Shown here: in pieces, positions 23,818 through 34,950 of the stretch
Layout of the letters: each line of letters begins with the position of its first letter
How positions within the stretch are numbered: position 1 is the first letter of the stretch
NCBI GenBank assembly: GCA_011316305.1
Contig: SAUG01000057.1
Coordinates: 310,001 to 374,000 of the forward strand
Direction: 5' to 3'
DNA: 64,000 bases
Origin: Rusavskia elegans
Lineage: Eukaryota > Ascomycota > Lecanoromycetes > Teloschistales > Teloschistaceae
Notes under the pieces: generated by a model
Database searches by the model: none
What the model was told of the DNA's origin: nothing
Seen by the model: only the letters and a program-made list of their open reading frames with translations
Program-made: the position numbers and the translations under genes

Positions 23818-24320
23818 GGTTGTGGCTTTGGGGGATTGAAAGTTGTTTGACTGACCATTGCGTCGGATCAAGAGCTTTTGACTGTGTAATGATGGTGTCT
23901 ATTGCGAAGTACGTGCTGTCAATCAACAAGATGTCGATGTATCGATTTTGTGATGTCCTTGGAGTCGACGTAAACAATGGTTGCCAAGCACATGGCGGGG
24001 GCCGCTTGGCTCGGCGCTTTTTTCGGGTGCCTGCATTAGTGTGGCCGATCCCTGACTGACCCTGAGACGATCCTTGACCGCCCCGCAGATCCAGAACACG
24101 GAGTTCGACCTCCTGTCAGTCGGGCATTTCCCATGTTCTTTCCTCCCCTGCCTTCTGCCGCTTGTAGCTCAAGCAATGAACCGCTCATCTCGAATGTCGT
24201 ACCTGAGAATCGGTTGACAGCCGAGGGTTTCCTACCGACAGCATGTATATCTTGACGCCCCCATATTGGCAGTAGCCGTTGATATTGATCTTCTGATCTG
24301 TATCTTGAGCCATTCCCAAG

Positions 24321-26872
24321 ATGACTTCAACTCTCACTTACCGACCCTCCACAAGCGGAACAACTAGCAATACTACCAACACCCTCGATCGTCAAGCTTC
24401 ACTATCGTCCTTTCCATCGTCCCGAACTCCCTCCAACCCCTCGATGCGCAATGGCGCCCCTACAGTCACACCGCCTATGCCCGGACGCAGAGGTTCCATA
24501 AGTAGCTCGAGAAGTCCTTCCACCCCGTCTTCAAACAAACGTACTGCACAACAATCAGAAGCCCCGCGGCGTAACGCCAGGCTCAAGTCACAGTACCCGG
24601 CCGACTCCACCGAGCGCCATGTCGAATATATCCTTGTCGCATCTTTCCATGTCGACCGTGGACCGATCATGGAGCACCAGTATCCTGGAGCCATCAGTGG
24701 AGACGAGAACATGCTAGCAGAGCTCATGTTGCCTGATCAAGCGCATGTTAGGAAACAAGACTGGACAATTTTCTTTTTGCATAAAGATACAAGTGAAGAC
24801 GAACAGAAAGAAGAAGCAGCCGAGGAAGACTTGAGCGAAAGGAAGATCTCGACTGGCACTACTACTGATGGCGAAGATGCGTCGCAAAAAACCGCGGGCG
24901 GTAACAACAGCGCTGCTAAGACACTGCAAGAGCAAGAGGATATAGAAGGGGGGGAGGGCCCACCACTGATATATGTCTTAAATTTAGTGAACACGAAACA
25001 AGATACGACCGCAAAAAGGTTGAGTCTCCACTTGTTGTATGTGTTCTGTGAACCCAAGTCTGACAGTCTCCTTGTAGAGGTGCTGTTGTCAAGGCGATGG
25101 CAATATGTACACGCCACTCTTTTCTACATATCTATAAGGTAGTAACTCCCAAGAGCATCTGATGAACAACAGCTGATCCAGAGAACCAGCCCTTGTTATT
25201 ACTGGCTCTTGAAGAGTATTTTCGATCTCCATTCCCTGAAACTCTGGCAGCGTTATATGACGCTGTTAATGCTATGGACCTCTCGTTAATGCCGCGCTTG
25301 ACAGTTCTCGAACGAAGTATACTGCAAGCCAGCGACACCAAGGACCTTTTCATCGAGAAGTTTGAGCAGATGATCAAGCAAAAGACCGTGGAAGATTCGA
25401 AAACAAATGAGCTCCAGTCACCAGAATCTCCAGAAAAAACGGGTACAGAATCCTCTCGTCCTGCTGCTCGCTATAGCACTCCAAGAGATACCCATGAGTT
25501 TGAATCCAGAGTCATTTATAATCAGATCCCTATCCCAATCAAGGTTCCTACCAGCACATCAGCAGAGACGGTTGGGGACTTCTCCCTTATTAAGTTGATA
25601 CAAGCTTTCTCGTCACCGCACGCATCATCTCCCCAACCTTTTCTAACTCATCCCCATCTTACAACCAATGGCGCCTATACGCATCCGATCGTCGTGCTGG
25701 TCAACGCAATCCTCACACAGAAACGTGTTATAATCCTTGGTCACAACCGTCCTTCGGGGGAAGTCGCAGAGGCAGTCCTTGCCGCATGTGCCCTTGCCTC
25801 GGGCGGGGTGCTCCGAGGGTTTACTCGCCACGCATTCCCATATACCGATCTGACTAAAATTGACGATCTACTAAACGTGCCCGGGTTCATTGCTGGTGTC
25901 ACCAATCCGGCATTCGCCAATCATCCCGAATGGTGGGATCTGCTCTGCGACCTTCCCACTGGTCGGATGAAAATCAGCAACAAGCTCGATCCAGCACAGA
26001 TCACGGACGGTCTTGTGTACTTTCGACAGCAAAACCCGAACTTTGCTCCAAGTACAAACGGACTTAGTGGAAGCGGTGTCCCATCTCCGTCTGCTTCTGC
26101 CGACGCAACAGGTGATGTGGCATTTATGGATGATTTACTGCGCAGCATCTCCTCTCGACATGGAGAATCGGCGATCCGCTCGAAATGGCGAGACTATGTC
26201 ATCAAATTCACCCGCATCGCCGCTGCTTTTGAAGAGTCGGTATATGGCGCTTCGGCACTCTTCGTTGGTGCAGCTGTTGCCGATGCCGGTGCTCATGGTG
26301 TCCACGGACACGGCTACGTATGGCCTGATGAGACCGCCCGTGCGCGTGAGCTGGGCGCAAACGTGTGGCGGATTGAAGGCTGGAGAAATACTCGCAGTTA
26401 CTATGCATTCATTCAGGACCTCGCAGCAGTGTGGGAACGCCGCCCAATACGATCGATTGACTTGGCACATCATCACGACCGCCTTCGATGCCTGAAGCTT
26501 AGCCATGAGGATAGCGCGGCCATCTATCTTGCTCTCGCCGCTTCTGTGAGGACGTACGATGAGATATGCCAGTTATTGACGGCCACTCCCGAGAGCAACG
26601 CTGGCTTGTTCTACATAAGCCTCGGGCTCTTCCACCAGGAAGTCAAAGTCCGAGTCGCTACCGTCGAGCTCCTGGAACGCATAATGATTCATGAAGCCGG
26701 ACGGCATTTCTGGGCCGGACTGAGTCGCTTTTCGAAATTGGCATTCGTAAGGGTAAAGCGCGATCTTGAAAGCGCAGCCAAGGCGAATGGGTCGATGGAA
26801 AGCCCGGTGGAGGGAAATGGGCAAGAGAATGGGCTGGATGCCAGAGTAAGAGCGATGGCGATGGCAGGTTGA
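24321..26872 (+). CDS. AFI1: Afi1-like DENN-domain protein (Arf3-interacting, polarity)
   Basis: Exons 24321-25018, 25078-25138 and 25190-26872 give 813 residues; the 61-nt middle exon supplies [20 protein letters not shown]. The N-terminal domain has [25 protein letters not shown] and [14 protein letters not shown], the signature of the Afi1 docking domain (PF07792). The second half carries the SPA/DENN-type region ([32 protein letters not shown]). In yeast Afi1 binds Arf3 and helps polar growth and exocytosis at the cell cortex. An acidic insert lies between the two halves of the docking domain. Introns of 59 and 51 nt have canonical ends. Single plus-strand gene, convergent with the small ORF at 27460. 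Confidence 0.87.
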
Positions 26873-27162
26873 GCAGCGGAAGAAGGAAACATGGCATGAA
26901 TATAAGATGAAGGGAACAAGGATGTTGAAACGGTAATGGAGGTATGATACCCATGAACGTCTTGGATTAATCTGTAGTGATGATTCTGGAGCATGAAGGG
27001 GAAAGCATTGGTTATGGTCCTGGAGACGTTCAGCTAGCTATCGTGATCCGTCAGAACCACTCTTGTTTATTGATGAGTATGGTATCTCTGTCTGCTAAGA
27101 TGCGTGTGTTCCCTTTTGCCCTGCCAGGCTCGTCATGTCATGTCATGTCATATCACAGGCAC

Positions 27163-27223
27163 CAATCGCAATGGGAGGCAACGACAGCCGTTACCTCGAT
27201 AAAGGATATCGTTCTACCGATTG
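27163..27223 (-). repeat. 62-bp dispersed element, copy 1
   Basis: 61 bp with ends CAATCG/CGATTG. In reverse orientation it reads ...TTTATCGAGGTAACGGCTGTCG.... It lies in the convergent gap between AFI1 and the small membrane ORF, preceded by an ATGTC pentamer run (27131-27152). Confidence 0.75.
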
Positions 27224-27459
27224 CTCGGATATCAATTGTAGGTGTTTTGTCAATCCAAGTAATCCTTGCGAGGGAAAATTCATTGACCGGCACCATACTT
27301 CATGAGAACCCAAGCACTTCTTCCCCTTCAGGCGAATGATTGACACGAACCAACAAAAAACGCACGTTCCATCCAATTCCCATTCTCTTCAACCCTTCGT
27401 CTCGTTTCCCCTCTCATCTCTCCTTCCCATCCCCCCCACCCCCAAACATAACTCAAACC

Positions 27460-27732
27460 TCAAACACCAGCCCCAGCCCCTGCGCCTGCCCCAGCACCCG
27501 CCATCTCCTGCCCCCCCTGCTGTTGCTGCCGCCACTCCTCATCCAACGCGTCCTGCCTCTCCCTCCGTCTCCTCCACACCGCACTAAACGGATTCGGGCA
27601 CGAAATACAAGGGAAGATGACATCCTCGCCGAAAATCACGATCCCGGCTGCTTTGACGAGTTGGATTCCCAGGACGATGACCAGGGCGCTGACGAGGATC
27701 GCGATTATGATGCCGATGTATGCGGGGGCCAT
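27460..27732 (-). CDS. Small single-pass membrane protein, unknown function
   Basis: A 90-residue frame starting MAPAYIGII. A strong hydrophobic helix (IGIIIAILVSALVIVLGIQL) is followed by a cytosol-like basic stretch (WRRRRERQ), a Gln-rich segment and an Ala-Gly dipeptide tail (AGAGAGAGAGAG). A CPNP-containing bit (ISCPNPF) follows the membrane segment. The upstream codons in the same frame are low-complexity, so the ATG at 27732 is the likely start. No family recognised. The size and one-helix layout fit many fungal micro-membrane proteins. Confidence 0.55.
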   Translation of the reverse strand: MAPAYIGIIIAILVSALVIVLGIQLVKAAGIVIFGEDVIFPCISCPNPFSAVWRRRRERQDALDEEWRQQQQGGQEMAGAGAGAGAGAGV

Positions 27733-28155
27733 CGTTTGGTTCTGTTTTTGTGGTTTGTGGTTTGGGGGAAGGGGGTTGTTTGATGAGAGGGCGGAAGAAA
27801 AAAAGGGAGATTTGGTTTTCTTTGGCAAGGGTTGGATGGAGGATTTGCGGGATTTGGGAATCGTGGAGATGGTGTTGGTATGGAGATGGCTTTGAGTGGG
27901 AGGGTGAGATATTTATGGGCTGGCGTGCGTGACGGTGACTCTTGTGTGTTGGTTTCAGTGATTGTGACTGATACGAATCGAAAAGGTGAAAGGGGAGTAA
28001 GAGTCTTCGATGTAAGTTTACCCATTTCCATTCTTGCAGCGTTGGTGAGTAGAAGAATCATTACCAATACGGCTGGATGAGTTTCACTTGATAAGAATGC
28101 TATGCCGGTGCTGACAGAGAGGAGTGGCGAAGAAAAGTTCGATATCCCTTCCAAT

Positions 28156-28210
28156 GAGTGGGGTGGACATCCGGTACCTCGAATGCCTTACCGGTACATG
28201 AGGATAGGAT
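28156..28210. repeat. Hairpin repeat family 2, copy C
   Basis: Shares GTGGGGTGGaCATCCGgTACCTCGAaTGCC with copy A, then TACCGGTACATGAGGATAGGATA. The inner stem here is CCGGTA...TACCGG instead of CCGAT...ATCGG. Confidence 0.5.
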
Positions 28211-28460
28211 AGTAGTATGGGATTTTGTTCGCATGGCCAGTGACATTTTTGATTGTTTTGACTGCTGCATGCATGGTTCCCTATGTACCGTACCCTCTCT
28301 CGTTACATGCCGTTCACAGAACCTGTGATCACCATCCTCCCTTCCAACGCTAGGTAAAATAAATATTCGAGTCGACTGCAGCTCCATTTCCTAGACATGC
28401 AAGAGCCATCAGTTCCTCGTCTAGGATCTCGATGGCCATGATTCGTGGGCGGATGACTGA

Positions 28461-28586
28461 CTAGGCCGCCGATGGCGTCCCGCGAGAAATGGAGAGTCGA
28501 GGTGTTCTCCAGAATGCATAGAGTCCGACGACTATGAGGAGGAAGAGCAGGAGGAGGATGAGGACAATGACGTGGTTTCGTTTCAT
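28461..28586 (-). CDS. Candidate 41-residue membrane micropeptide
   Basis: A short frame MKRNHV followed by an almost pure Val/Ile/Leu helix (IVLILLLLFLLIVVGLYAFW) and a basic tail ending SRGTPSAA. A positive N-terminus, one transmembrane span and a clean stop resemble small fungal membrane peptides. The coding evidence is only its composition, so it may be chance. It lies between the other small membrane ORF and bL31m, on the same strand as both. Confidence 0.35.
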   Translation of the reverse strand: MKRNHVIVLILLLLFLLIVVGLYAFWRTPRLSISRGTPSAA

Positions 28587-28835
28587 GGCTTTGTGGAGAT
28601 GATTGCTGGAGGGTTCGAGGCGTTGGGGTGGATTCTGTTGGTGTATGATGAGGGAGACTTGAGGTTTTGCTGTTAAGTTGTAAGAGGAGTGGAGGTGGCT
28701 TTGGCTGAGTTCGGTGACCAGGACATATAGGTGTCATGATGTTGAAAGTGAAGGCTCACAGAACAAACAAGTATGATGTCAGAAACCAACACTGTTCTAT
28801 TGAATGTACTCGTGCAGCTCAATAGTGATGCTGAG

Positions 28836-28896
28836 TTGTCGTTAGAACGAAGTCCTGTATCGAGGTACCGATTGTTGTGCGCCCCCATCACGATTG
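28836..28896 (+). repeat. 62-bp dispersed element, copy 2
   Basis: Reads TTGTCGTTAGAACGAAGTCC, then TGTATCGAGGTACCGATTG and ends CCATCACGATTG (61 bp). It lies between the micropeptide ORF and the 3' end of bL31m. Confidence 0.75.
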
Positions 28897-29050
28897 ATAT
28901 CCCACATTATGAGGTAGTGATGTAACGGAATCGGCGTGACAGTCTCAAAGCTGCGTTTCGTGAATCGGTCGTTGGCGAAGAGCAGAGCGAACAATGCGGC
29001 TTGGCCGAGGGAGGGAAGCACTGCCAGTCTGTTCTTCTTCCACACCGTGA

Positions 29051-29551
29051 TCATCTTTCCCCACCCGTCCTCTTCCCACTCCTCTCCTTCCCCTCCCTTA
29101 CACCCTGTGCTTCTCCCTTCTCTTCTGCGTCGACGCCATAGCCACTGATTAGATCCATCAGGTTATCTTCATCCTGCTGTGGCTCTTCCCGGCCCTCATT
29201 TACCTCCCCTGTCTCTTCGTCTCTCCTGGTCATTGTCTCGGCATCCCATCCTCTCCCGAAGCGTTCTCGGAAAGCTCGTAATCGGCCTGCCTCATCTGCT
29301 TCGACGTTCAGTAGCTTTTGAGAGGAAGGGTTCCAGAGAGCGGTATTCCGCGTATCTTTGGTGGACTTGTAGACAGGAGCTGGAGAAGTGGTACGGTGGG
29401 TGAAGGTGCTGCCATCAGAGAGGGTGACGAGTTGGGTGAATGTATAAGGACGTTTCGGGCGACGGAGGAGCGTTGCGTGTCGAAGTTGTTGATGGTTGAT
29501 TTGGACTTTGGCTTTGATAGTTATCCGTGGTGCTGAGCATTGTAGAGCCAT
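29051..29551 (-). CDS. mrpl36: Mitochondrial large-subunit ribosomal protein bL31m (yeast Mrpl36 type)
   Basis: 166 residues, single exon. A basic mitochondrial-targeting-like N-terminus (ALQCSAPRITIKAKVQ) precedes the family core: RPYTFTQLVTLSDGSTFTHR, TTSPAPVYKSTKDTRN and LWNPSSQ. The segment ADEAGRLRAFRERFGRGW is typical of fungal bL31m. A charged tail extends past the usual end of the fold. It would be imported and assembled into the mitoribosome large subunit. The ATG at 29551 opens the only plausible leader. A truncated 62-bp element lies about 100 bp upstream, in the probable promoter or 5' UTR. Confidence 0.85.
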   Translation of the reverse strand: MALQCSAPRITIKAKVQINHQQLRHATLLRRPKRPYTFTQLVTLSDGSTFTHRTTSPAPVYKSTKDTRNTALWNPSSQKLLNVEADEAGRLRAFRERFGRGWDAETMTRRDEETGEVNEGREEPQQDEDNLMDLISGYGVDAEEKGEAQGVREGKERSGKRTGGER

Positions 29552-29648
29552 AGTCGTTCGAATTTTGCAAAGACATCAATTGGAGAGAATGCTTCGAAGA
29601 AGTCTCCACGCGGTGGAGTCCATGAGGCTTGGCGCGGCTCTTCAGAAC

Positions 29649-29690
29649 AGGGGTCACGACAATCGATGAGGGATATCGTCCTAACGATTG
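29649..29690 (-). repeat. 62-bp dispersed element, copy 3 (internally deleted)
   Basis: GGTCACGACAATCG joins directly to ATGAGGGATATCGTCC and ends TAACGATTG, about 7 bp of the central GTACCTC being absent. Located 98-139 bp upstream of the bL31m ATG. Confidence 0.6.
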
Positions 29691-29895
29691 TACAGATATT
29701 GCTGTACAGCTGCCACATTGACTAGTAACGTTATATTCAAGAGGACAGTGGCCTTGTATTGACTTGGGACTAAGGTATATTATGTACACCAGATGTGTTG
29801 GTTGTTGTGCCCACATTGCAATCTATTTCCGCCCATTCACTAGGGAGTAATCCAATGGCCGCACTGAACAAGGCCCACAAGCACTACACCGATCC

Positions 29896-30609
29896 ATGAT
29901 TCTCCGTCATGGCATCCTCCGTGGATCGCGACCCTGCTGGCTAGACCAGCGCAGAACGATCCAACTTCGATTCCTGAGCACCACATCTGGTAATAATGCT
30001 CCTCCCGGGAAAGGTGAGCTCAATCCATGCTACCATGCTACTCGTCTGACACAGTCCACAGATGCACAATCCGTCGCAGAGAATGTGCGCTCCTTGATGC
30101 GCAAGATACCTCATCCCCTGACCATCATCGTCGCCCAAGATACAACAACAAGATCTCCGCCAGCCGGATTATTGGTATCATCTTTCAACACCGTCACACT
30201 GTATCCAACCCCCTACGTCTCTTTCAACCTCAAGCTCCCGTCATCTACATATGATGCGATCAAAGCATCCAGGGCCTTTACCGTGTCCGCTGTCGCAGAT
30301 GCACAGCTCGCCAAAGACTTTCTCATGGACAAGAAGGCAGAGGGATATGTGGAGACTATGAGGAGCAATGTTAACGATCAACGGGGTGGGATGTTGAAGC
30401 CAGGGAGAGGTGCGTTGTGGTGGATGAGGTGCCGGTGGGCAGAGGAGAAGAGTCAGCCTGTCGGCGATCATGTCATTGTTGTAGGGGAGGTGCTGGGAGC
30501 CGCTTATTACACCAGCAGTCTGAATGAGAAGGCTAGAGCATCCGACAAACCTCTGATCTACTCCGACGGGAAATATAGGAATGCAGGGCCACCAGTTGCA
30601 GAGGAGTAA
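29896..30609 (+). CDS. Flavin reductase-like (FMN-binding split barrel) protein, probably mitochondrial
   Basis: Exons 29896-30013 and 30062-30609 with a 48-nt in-frame intron (GTGAGC...CCACAG, branch CTGACAC) give 221 residues; reading through would give 237. The Arg-rich leader (MILRHGILRGSRPCWLDQRR) suggests mitochondrial import. The core VRSLMRKIPHPLTIIVAQD, GLLVSSFNTVTLYPTPYVSF and DHVIVVGEVLGA matches the flavin reductase-like domain (PF01613), which binds FMN and uses NAD(P)H in its characterised members. Substrate unknown. Single gene, divergent from bL31m across a gap that contains the deleted repeat copy. Confidence 0.8.
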   Translation: MILRHGILRGSRPCWLDQRRTIQLRFLSTTSGNNAPPGKGELNPCYHATRLTQSTDAQSVAENVRSLMRKIPHPLTIIVAQDTTTRSPPAGLLVSSFNTVTLYPTPYVSFNLKLPSSTYDAIKASRAFTVSAVADAQLAKDFLMDKKAEGYVETMRSNVNDQRGGMLKPGRGALWWMRCRWAEEKSQPVGDHVIVVGEVLGAAYYTSSLNEKARASDKPLIYSDGKYRNAGPPVAEE

Positions 30610-30785
30610 TTCCGTCTAGTGGTATCTCACCAAAATGGTTGCTTTATGAATTGGTTTGTGAGAGGAACGAGGAGTACCACTGCTTTGGAGCTTGGATCAG
30701 GCATAGGCTGAGCTACCGGCGGCCTGCCTCGTGGTGAGCAGGATCGTTCGGACACTCTTAGCCCATTCCTTCAACTTGACGAAGT

Positions 30786-30841
30786 GAGCACCCGATACCT
30801 CGACTGCCAGCTAAATCGGATGTCCTACCAATGCATGATAT
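30786..30841. repeat. Hairpin repeat family 2, copy B
   Basis: GAGCACCCGATACCTCGACT, then GCCAGCTAAATCGGA and CCTACCAATGCATGATA; nearly identical to copy A over the first half, with an 8-bp deletion before the right end. It lies downstream of the flavin reductase-like gene. Confidence 0.6.
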
Positions 30842-31059
30842 GATAGAATTATTGTCCGGATTTCTCTGCTCACCGCGAGCCTGCTCACTTATTGAAAGAC
30901 GATGCTACTCGAGACTACGGTCAGCAGGAAGTAACACCTCCCTCGCTAATCGAGGCATCCGATTCATGGCTCAAACTATACGGCGTCTCTCGTAGTCGCA
31001 AAATAGGCTATATACCGACCACGAGTGATTTCAGGAGCAGCTCTATAATGAGATCTAAG

Positions 31060-31121
31060 CAATCGTTGTAACGACAACGTACATCGAGGTTTCGACTGTT
31101 GAACCCCTTCATTGCAACCGA
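31060..31121 (+). repeat. 62-bp dispersed element, copy 4
   Basis: Begins CAATCGTTGTAACGAC, centre ACATCGAGGTTTCGACTGTT, right end diverged (CATTGCAACCGA). It lies in the convergent gap between the flavin reductase-like and cytochrome b561-like genes. Confidence 0.65.
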
Positions 31122-31291
31122 CGGACAGTACGACAAGACCTGGAATCAGATTTCCTAGCGGCGATCAGGCATATGTAGAGGCAAATATTTGGAAGCAAGA
31201 TATCAAAATCTATTGTACGATCTGGGTATCCGTCCACATGCACCGCTCCTAGCCCTTCAATGCTCAGAACGCTTCTTAAACAACCATGCAA

Positions 31292-33736
31292 CTACGTAAA
31301 TTCAACACTGTTTCCACCTCCGCGCGCCTGCTTGGCCTGCGCTCTTTCCGCTCTTCTTCGCCGTCTATTGTTCGCATAATCTGCGCTGGCCTCAGTGTCG
31401 TAGTTTCCGGGGCTACTCACACTGCCAGTAGGCGGTGGAGGTCCGGTTGCGCTGCTTGGGATAGGCGGTGGTGGTGGTGCGGGCATAGGTAACGGTTGGC
31501 TCTGTGCCTGGGCTCGGGCAGCAGCAAGCCTGTCGCTCTCCGCTCTCATCTGTTCTGCCTGCTGACGCTCAAGCGCCTCGGTTCGTCGCCACCGTTCTCC
31601 CCCGCTCCCTGCACCGCTCAATGAGCTGACACTGTCTCCCCCACGGCGACCATGCCGGTCTTTCGACCTCCGGCGTGCAGCTCGCTCTGCTGCAGCCTCT
31701 TCTTCGGGAAGTCTTCGAAGTGTGACGTGACGTCCATCGGGATGCATCTTGACTTTGACACTGACCGGCGGAGAGGCCACGCTGCCTTCACGGCCATTTG
31801 CAGAATTGTGGCGGTCTTTAGAAGCTTCCCCAGTTACCAAGCCAGCTGCCGTACCCGTAGCGCTATTGCGTCCTGAACGGCGCCGTCGATGATGCCGACC
31901 GTCGGCTGATGATACTGAGGACTCCTGGTGGAAAAGCCCCCCTTGGGGATCTGGGGGCATTGGTGGCATCGCCGCAGGCGCAATTGCCGGCCCTCGGGGA
32001 GGTGGTGGGACGTTTGCGGGTGGGAGCGTGTTTGCCTGGGGAGGGAAATTTACGGGAGGTGGAGGTCCAGGCCTCATTCTATCGTGACCATGGCCAGCAA
32101 CAGCGGCTCCGGCGCCGACAGGAAAAGTCCCAGCCGGCGGCAAGGGTGGAGGGAGTCCAGGATCGTGATGAGGGTGGCCCTCTGTCGAGTCTGTAAACGT
32201 GCTTGTAGTGATTGAGCTCCTTCGACCTCCACGTCTGGGGAAACCGTCTCCAGTCAAACGTCGGTTATCGGTTCGATCCCTGCGCTCTTGCTCCCTCATT
32301 ACATCTATCCGCTTCTTTTCTTTGCGTTCACGCCTTCCTTTGAAGATGTTGCGAGCTAGACCAAGGGCTCCGAGGCCCGCAACAGCGTTCCGTAATCCAT
32401 GACCGCGCCCTTCTTGGCTTGCACTGGTATAGCTACCGTACGACATCGAGCTTGTACTCCGACGGTGGTTCAATGGATGATCTTGAGGATGATGGTTACT
32501 TGGCAAAGGTCGTCCTTCCTCCAGCCTTTCCATAGGATCCGCATTGATCGCCGTCGCACCCCCTAAAGGAGGCCCGTAATTCCCAGCGTCACTGTCCCGA
32601 TCACGGTCCCTTCGTCGGTCAAAGTATTTCTTTGCTAGGCCGGCACCACCAGCCACCACGCCAATCTTCAATAACCGATCCTTCCATCCACCTCCACGAT
32701 CATGGTCTCGGCCGTAATCGGAATACTTTTCGTCAATCGTGTCGTCGAGAGAATGCCGACGAGAGCCCACGACTTCTGGCTCGGCCCGATGTCTTGATCT
32801 TGAGCGATTCCGAAAGCGGCTGGCGAGTGCTGCAAGACCAATACCCGCTGCACCAGCTTTCACGAGGTTCGAGACGCCACCGTCTTGATGATGCCTGTCC
32901 TCTGCAATCGAGCCAGAGCCATAGCTGTAGCTATATCGATCATCGTACTGAATTCCTCCACTCTTATCATCGCGATACTCCATGAGAAAGTAGGTCAAGA
33001 CCAACACAGAGACGGCCAGAGCGTACAGCACGAACAGTGCCTTGGGCGAACCATAGAGTGTCAGGCCGAGAGCGACTTGCGCGATACCTAGGAGGGCGAT
33101 TGTCCGTCCAAGCCAGTGATGGAGCTTTTCCAAACGTCAGTTGTACGCTGATCCCACCAGGCGGGAAAACTTACTAGTTTTCTCATCCATCCGAATGAAG
33201 CTTTCTTCTTCCTATCCTTACGCCGAATCCAGGCGCCACCTAGAAACTGAAAGACAATCATAACATATATAGCCACCCCAATGCCATGATGTGGATTTGT
33301 CAGACTTCTTTCTGGGCCAACCGCAATGAAGCCCAGGATTATGAGCGCAGTTGCCATTAGGAGCGTTAAGATTTGGAGCCAGATGTGGAATCGGATAGCG
33401 TTCGGACGATGTCGCTTGTACCGCATGAACATGATTGCCGAAGGAACGATTAGGAGGAAGGTGAGGGCTGCCATGATGCCATGAGCTAAGATAAGGGTAT
33501 GATATCCATTGAAGTCACGGAATCGACTGCCCATGCCTAGCAAGATCAGCGAATGATATGGATGGCACAAGGAAGGGCGGCTCACCGTTGTATCTCATAG
33601 TGGCAAAGTTGAGGCCGACCAGATTGGGGAGTAAGAAGGTGTTCCTGGTGGTGTCCCAAGTGCCATCGCCGACCACCATAGTATTGGAGGTATAGGTGCT
33701 GCTCCCAGCAGGAGCCATACCCGGAGGAGACGACAT
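31292..33736 (-). CDS. Cytochrome b561-like membrane protein with long basic/proline-rich tail
   Basis: Exons 33736-33586, 33536-33175 and 33124-31292 (introns 49 and 50 nt) encode 781 residues. After a short leader, RDFNGYHTLILAHGIMAAL starts a multi-helix domain with conserved histidines (HGIM, FHIWLQILT, HHGIGVAIYVM, LHHWLGRTIALLG) that fit haem ligation in the b561/ferric reductase superfamily. GSPKALFVLYALAVSV is the last helix. From about residue 200 the protein is Arg/Ser/Pro-rich and probably disordered: repeated glycine-rich alanine segments (AGAAGIGLAALASRFR, VAGGAGLAKKYFDRRR) sit among basic runs, then proline repeats. Likely an internal- or plasma-membrane electron carrier; the partner is unknown. 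Middle exon joins keep frame exactly. Confidence 0.8.
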
Positions 33737-34950
33737 GGTGAGCCCGAGGTTATCTATCAGACCGCTTTCACCCGAGAAATATACCTTCGCAAAGGAATGG
33801 TGTGTGTCGGCAGACTGTGATGGGTACAGAGATCCTCAGATCTCTCTTGAGTATTTCGGCTTCATGCAGCAGCTCAAATGTGCAGGCGTAGGACAGCGTC
33901 GGTGCAATATATCTGGATTCTTGTCTACCAGCCGGCTCAATTGTTGGGTCTTCGTTGGTGCAAGGCTCGTATATGAATCTGTATGCTTTGGGGGATCAAG
34001 TCTTGCAATGTATCATGACATTCGTAATTCGTGAGTCTGGAGCAGTCTGACAATTTCTTGTTCGTGAGCAAGGTCGTCAAGCAGGATTTCGGCAAGGCTG
34101 GGCTAGTTCCGACATGCAAATAGAGAGGTAACGTAGGCAACCGCAATCGATAATCGATAGGTCGACTTCGCCAAGCCGAGGTAGCGCTATCACTAGTACT
34201 ATTCTCGTTGTTCCAACCTATAAACTCATTTCAATGAAGGGGCCAATATCATCAATTGATATGGGGATTCGTTTCTACGACTATCGAGCTATCGCTGTAC
34301 TGCTGTTAGCAGCGCAACATTAACAAAGCTACGACCGTGGCAGTGACATCCAATTGTCCTTGGCTCTACCCTACCGCGGCTCAAAACTACAGGGTAGCAT
34401 ACTTCGACAGACGCAAATATGAAGAAATCGATTGCGTCGACCACAGTATCTCAGGCCTGATGTTATACGTCGCCGCCCAAGTCTAACCTCGCTATTTGAC
34501 AATTCTAAGTCTCGTTTTGATCTACAATTGACAGTAATAGCTGTCATGGAATCTTTCTTCAGTCTTTTGAATTCTACTAGCAATCCCTGCTCGGGACGCT
34601 AATGCACATCGACCTACCGGGTTCTAGCTCCTCGACCGAACGACCAATCGTCACCCACAGCACCTCCCGAAGCCGCTCTCCAAGCACCTCCTCTCTCATC
34701 AGCGCCTAAGCTGAAGATCCATTGGGCGCTCGTGCTGTGCGACTCCCCTCAAAATGCGATCGGGGAGGTCAGCATGGGGAAGGCTTTGCATCTCTTGCGA
34801 AAACTCATCGTTTCCTTTACCTCTCTCCTCTTGAATGATATTTACGATCTCTTTTCGTGATCACTACCTCAGAGACTTGCCGTCGGTTGATTGAAGTAGC
34901 ACGACTCAGCTGCGGGCTGCTGACAGGCTCAGCTGAAAGGGTTCGTCAGG
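33737..34950. other. Divergent promoter region
   Basis: Separates the starts of the b561-like gene (minus) and the four-helix membrane gene (plus). No coding signal. The last ~350 bp before 34951 are C/T-rich with CTCC and TCTCTCCTC runs, typical of fungal promoters and 5' leaders. Confidence 0.5.
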
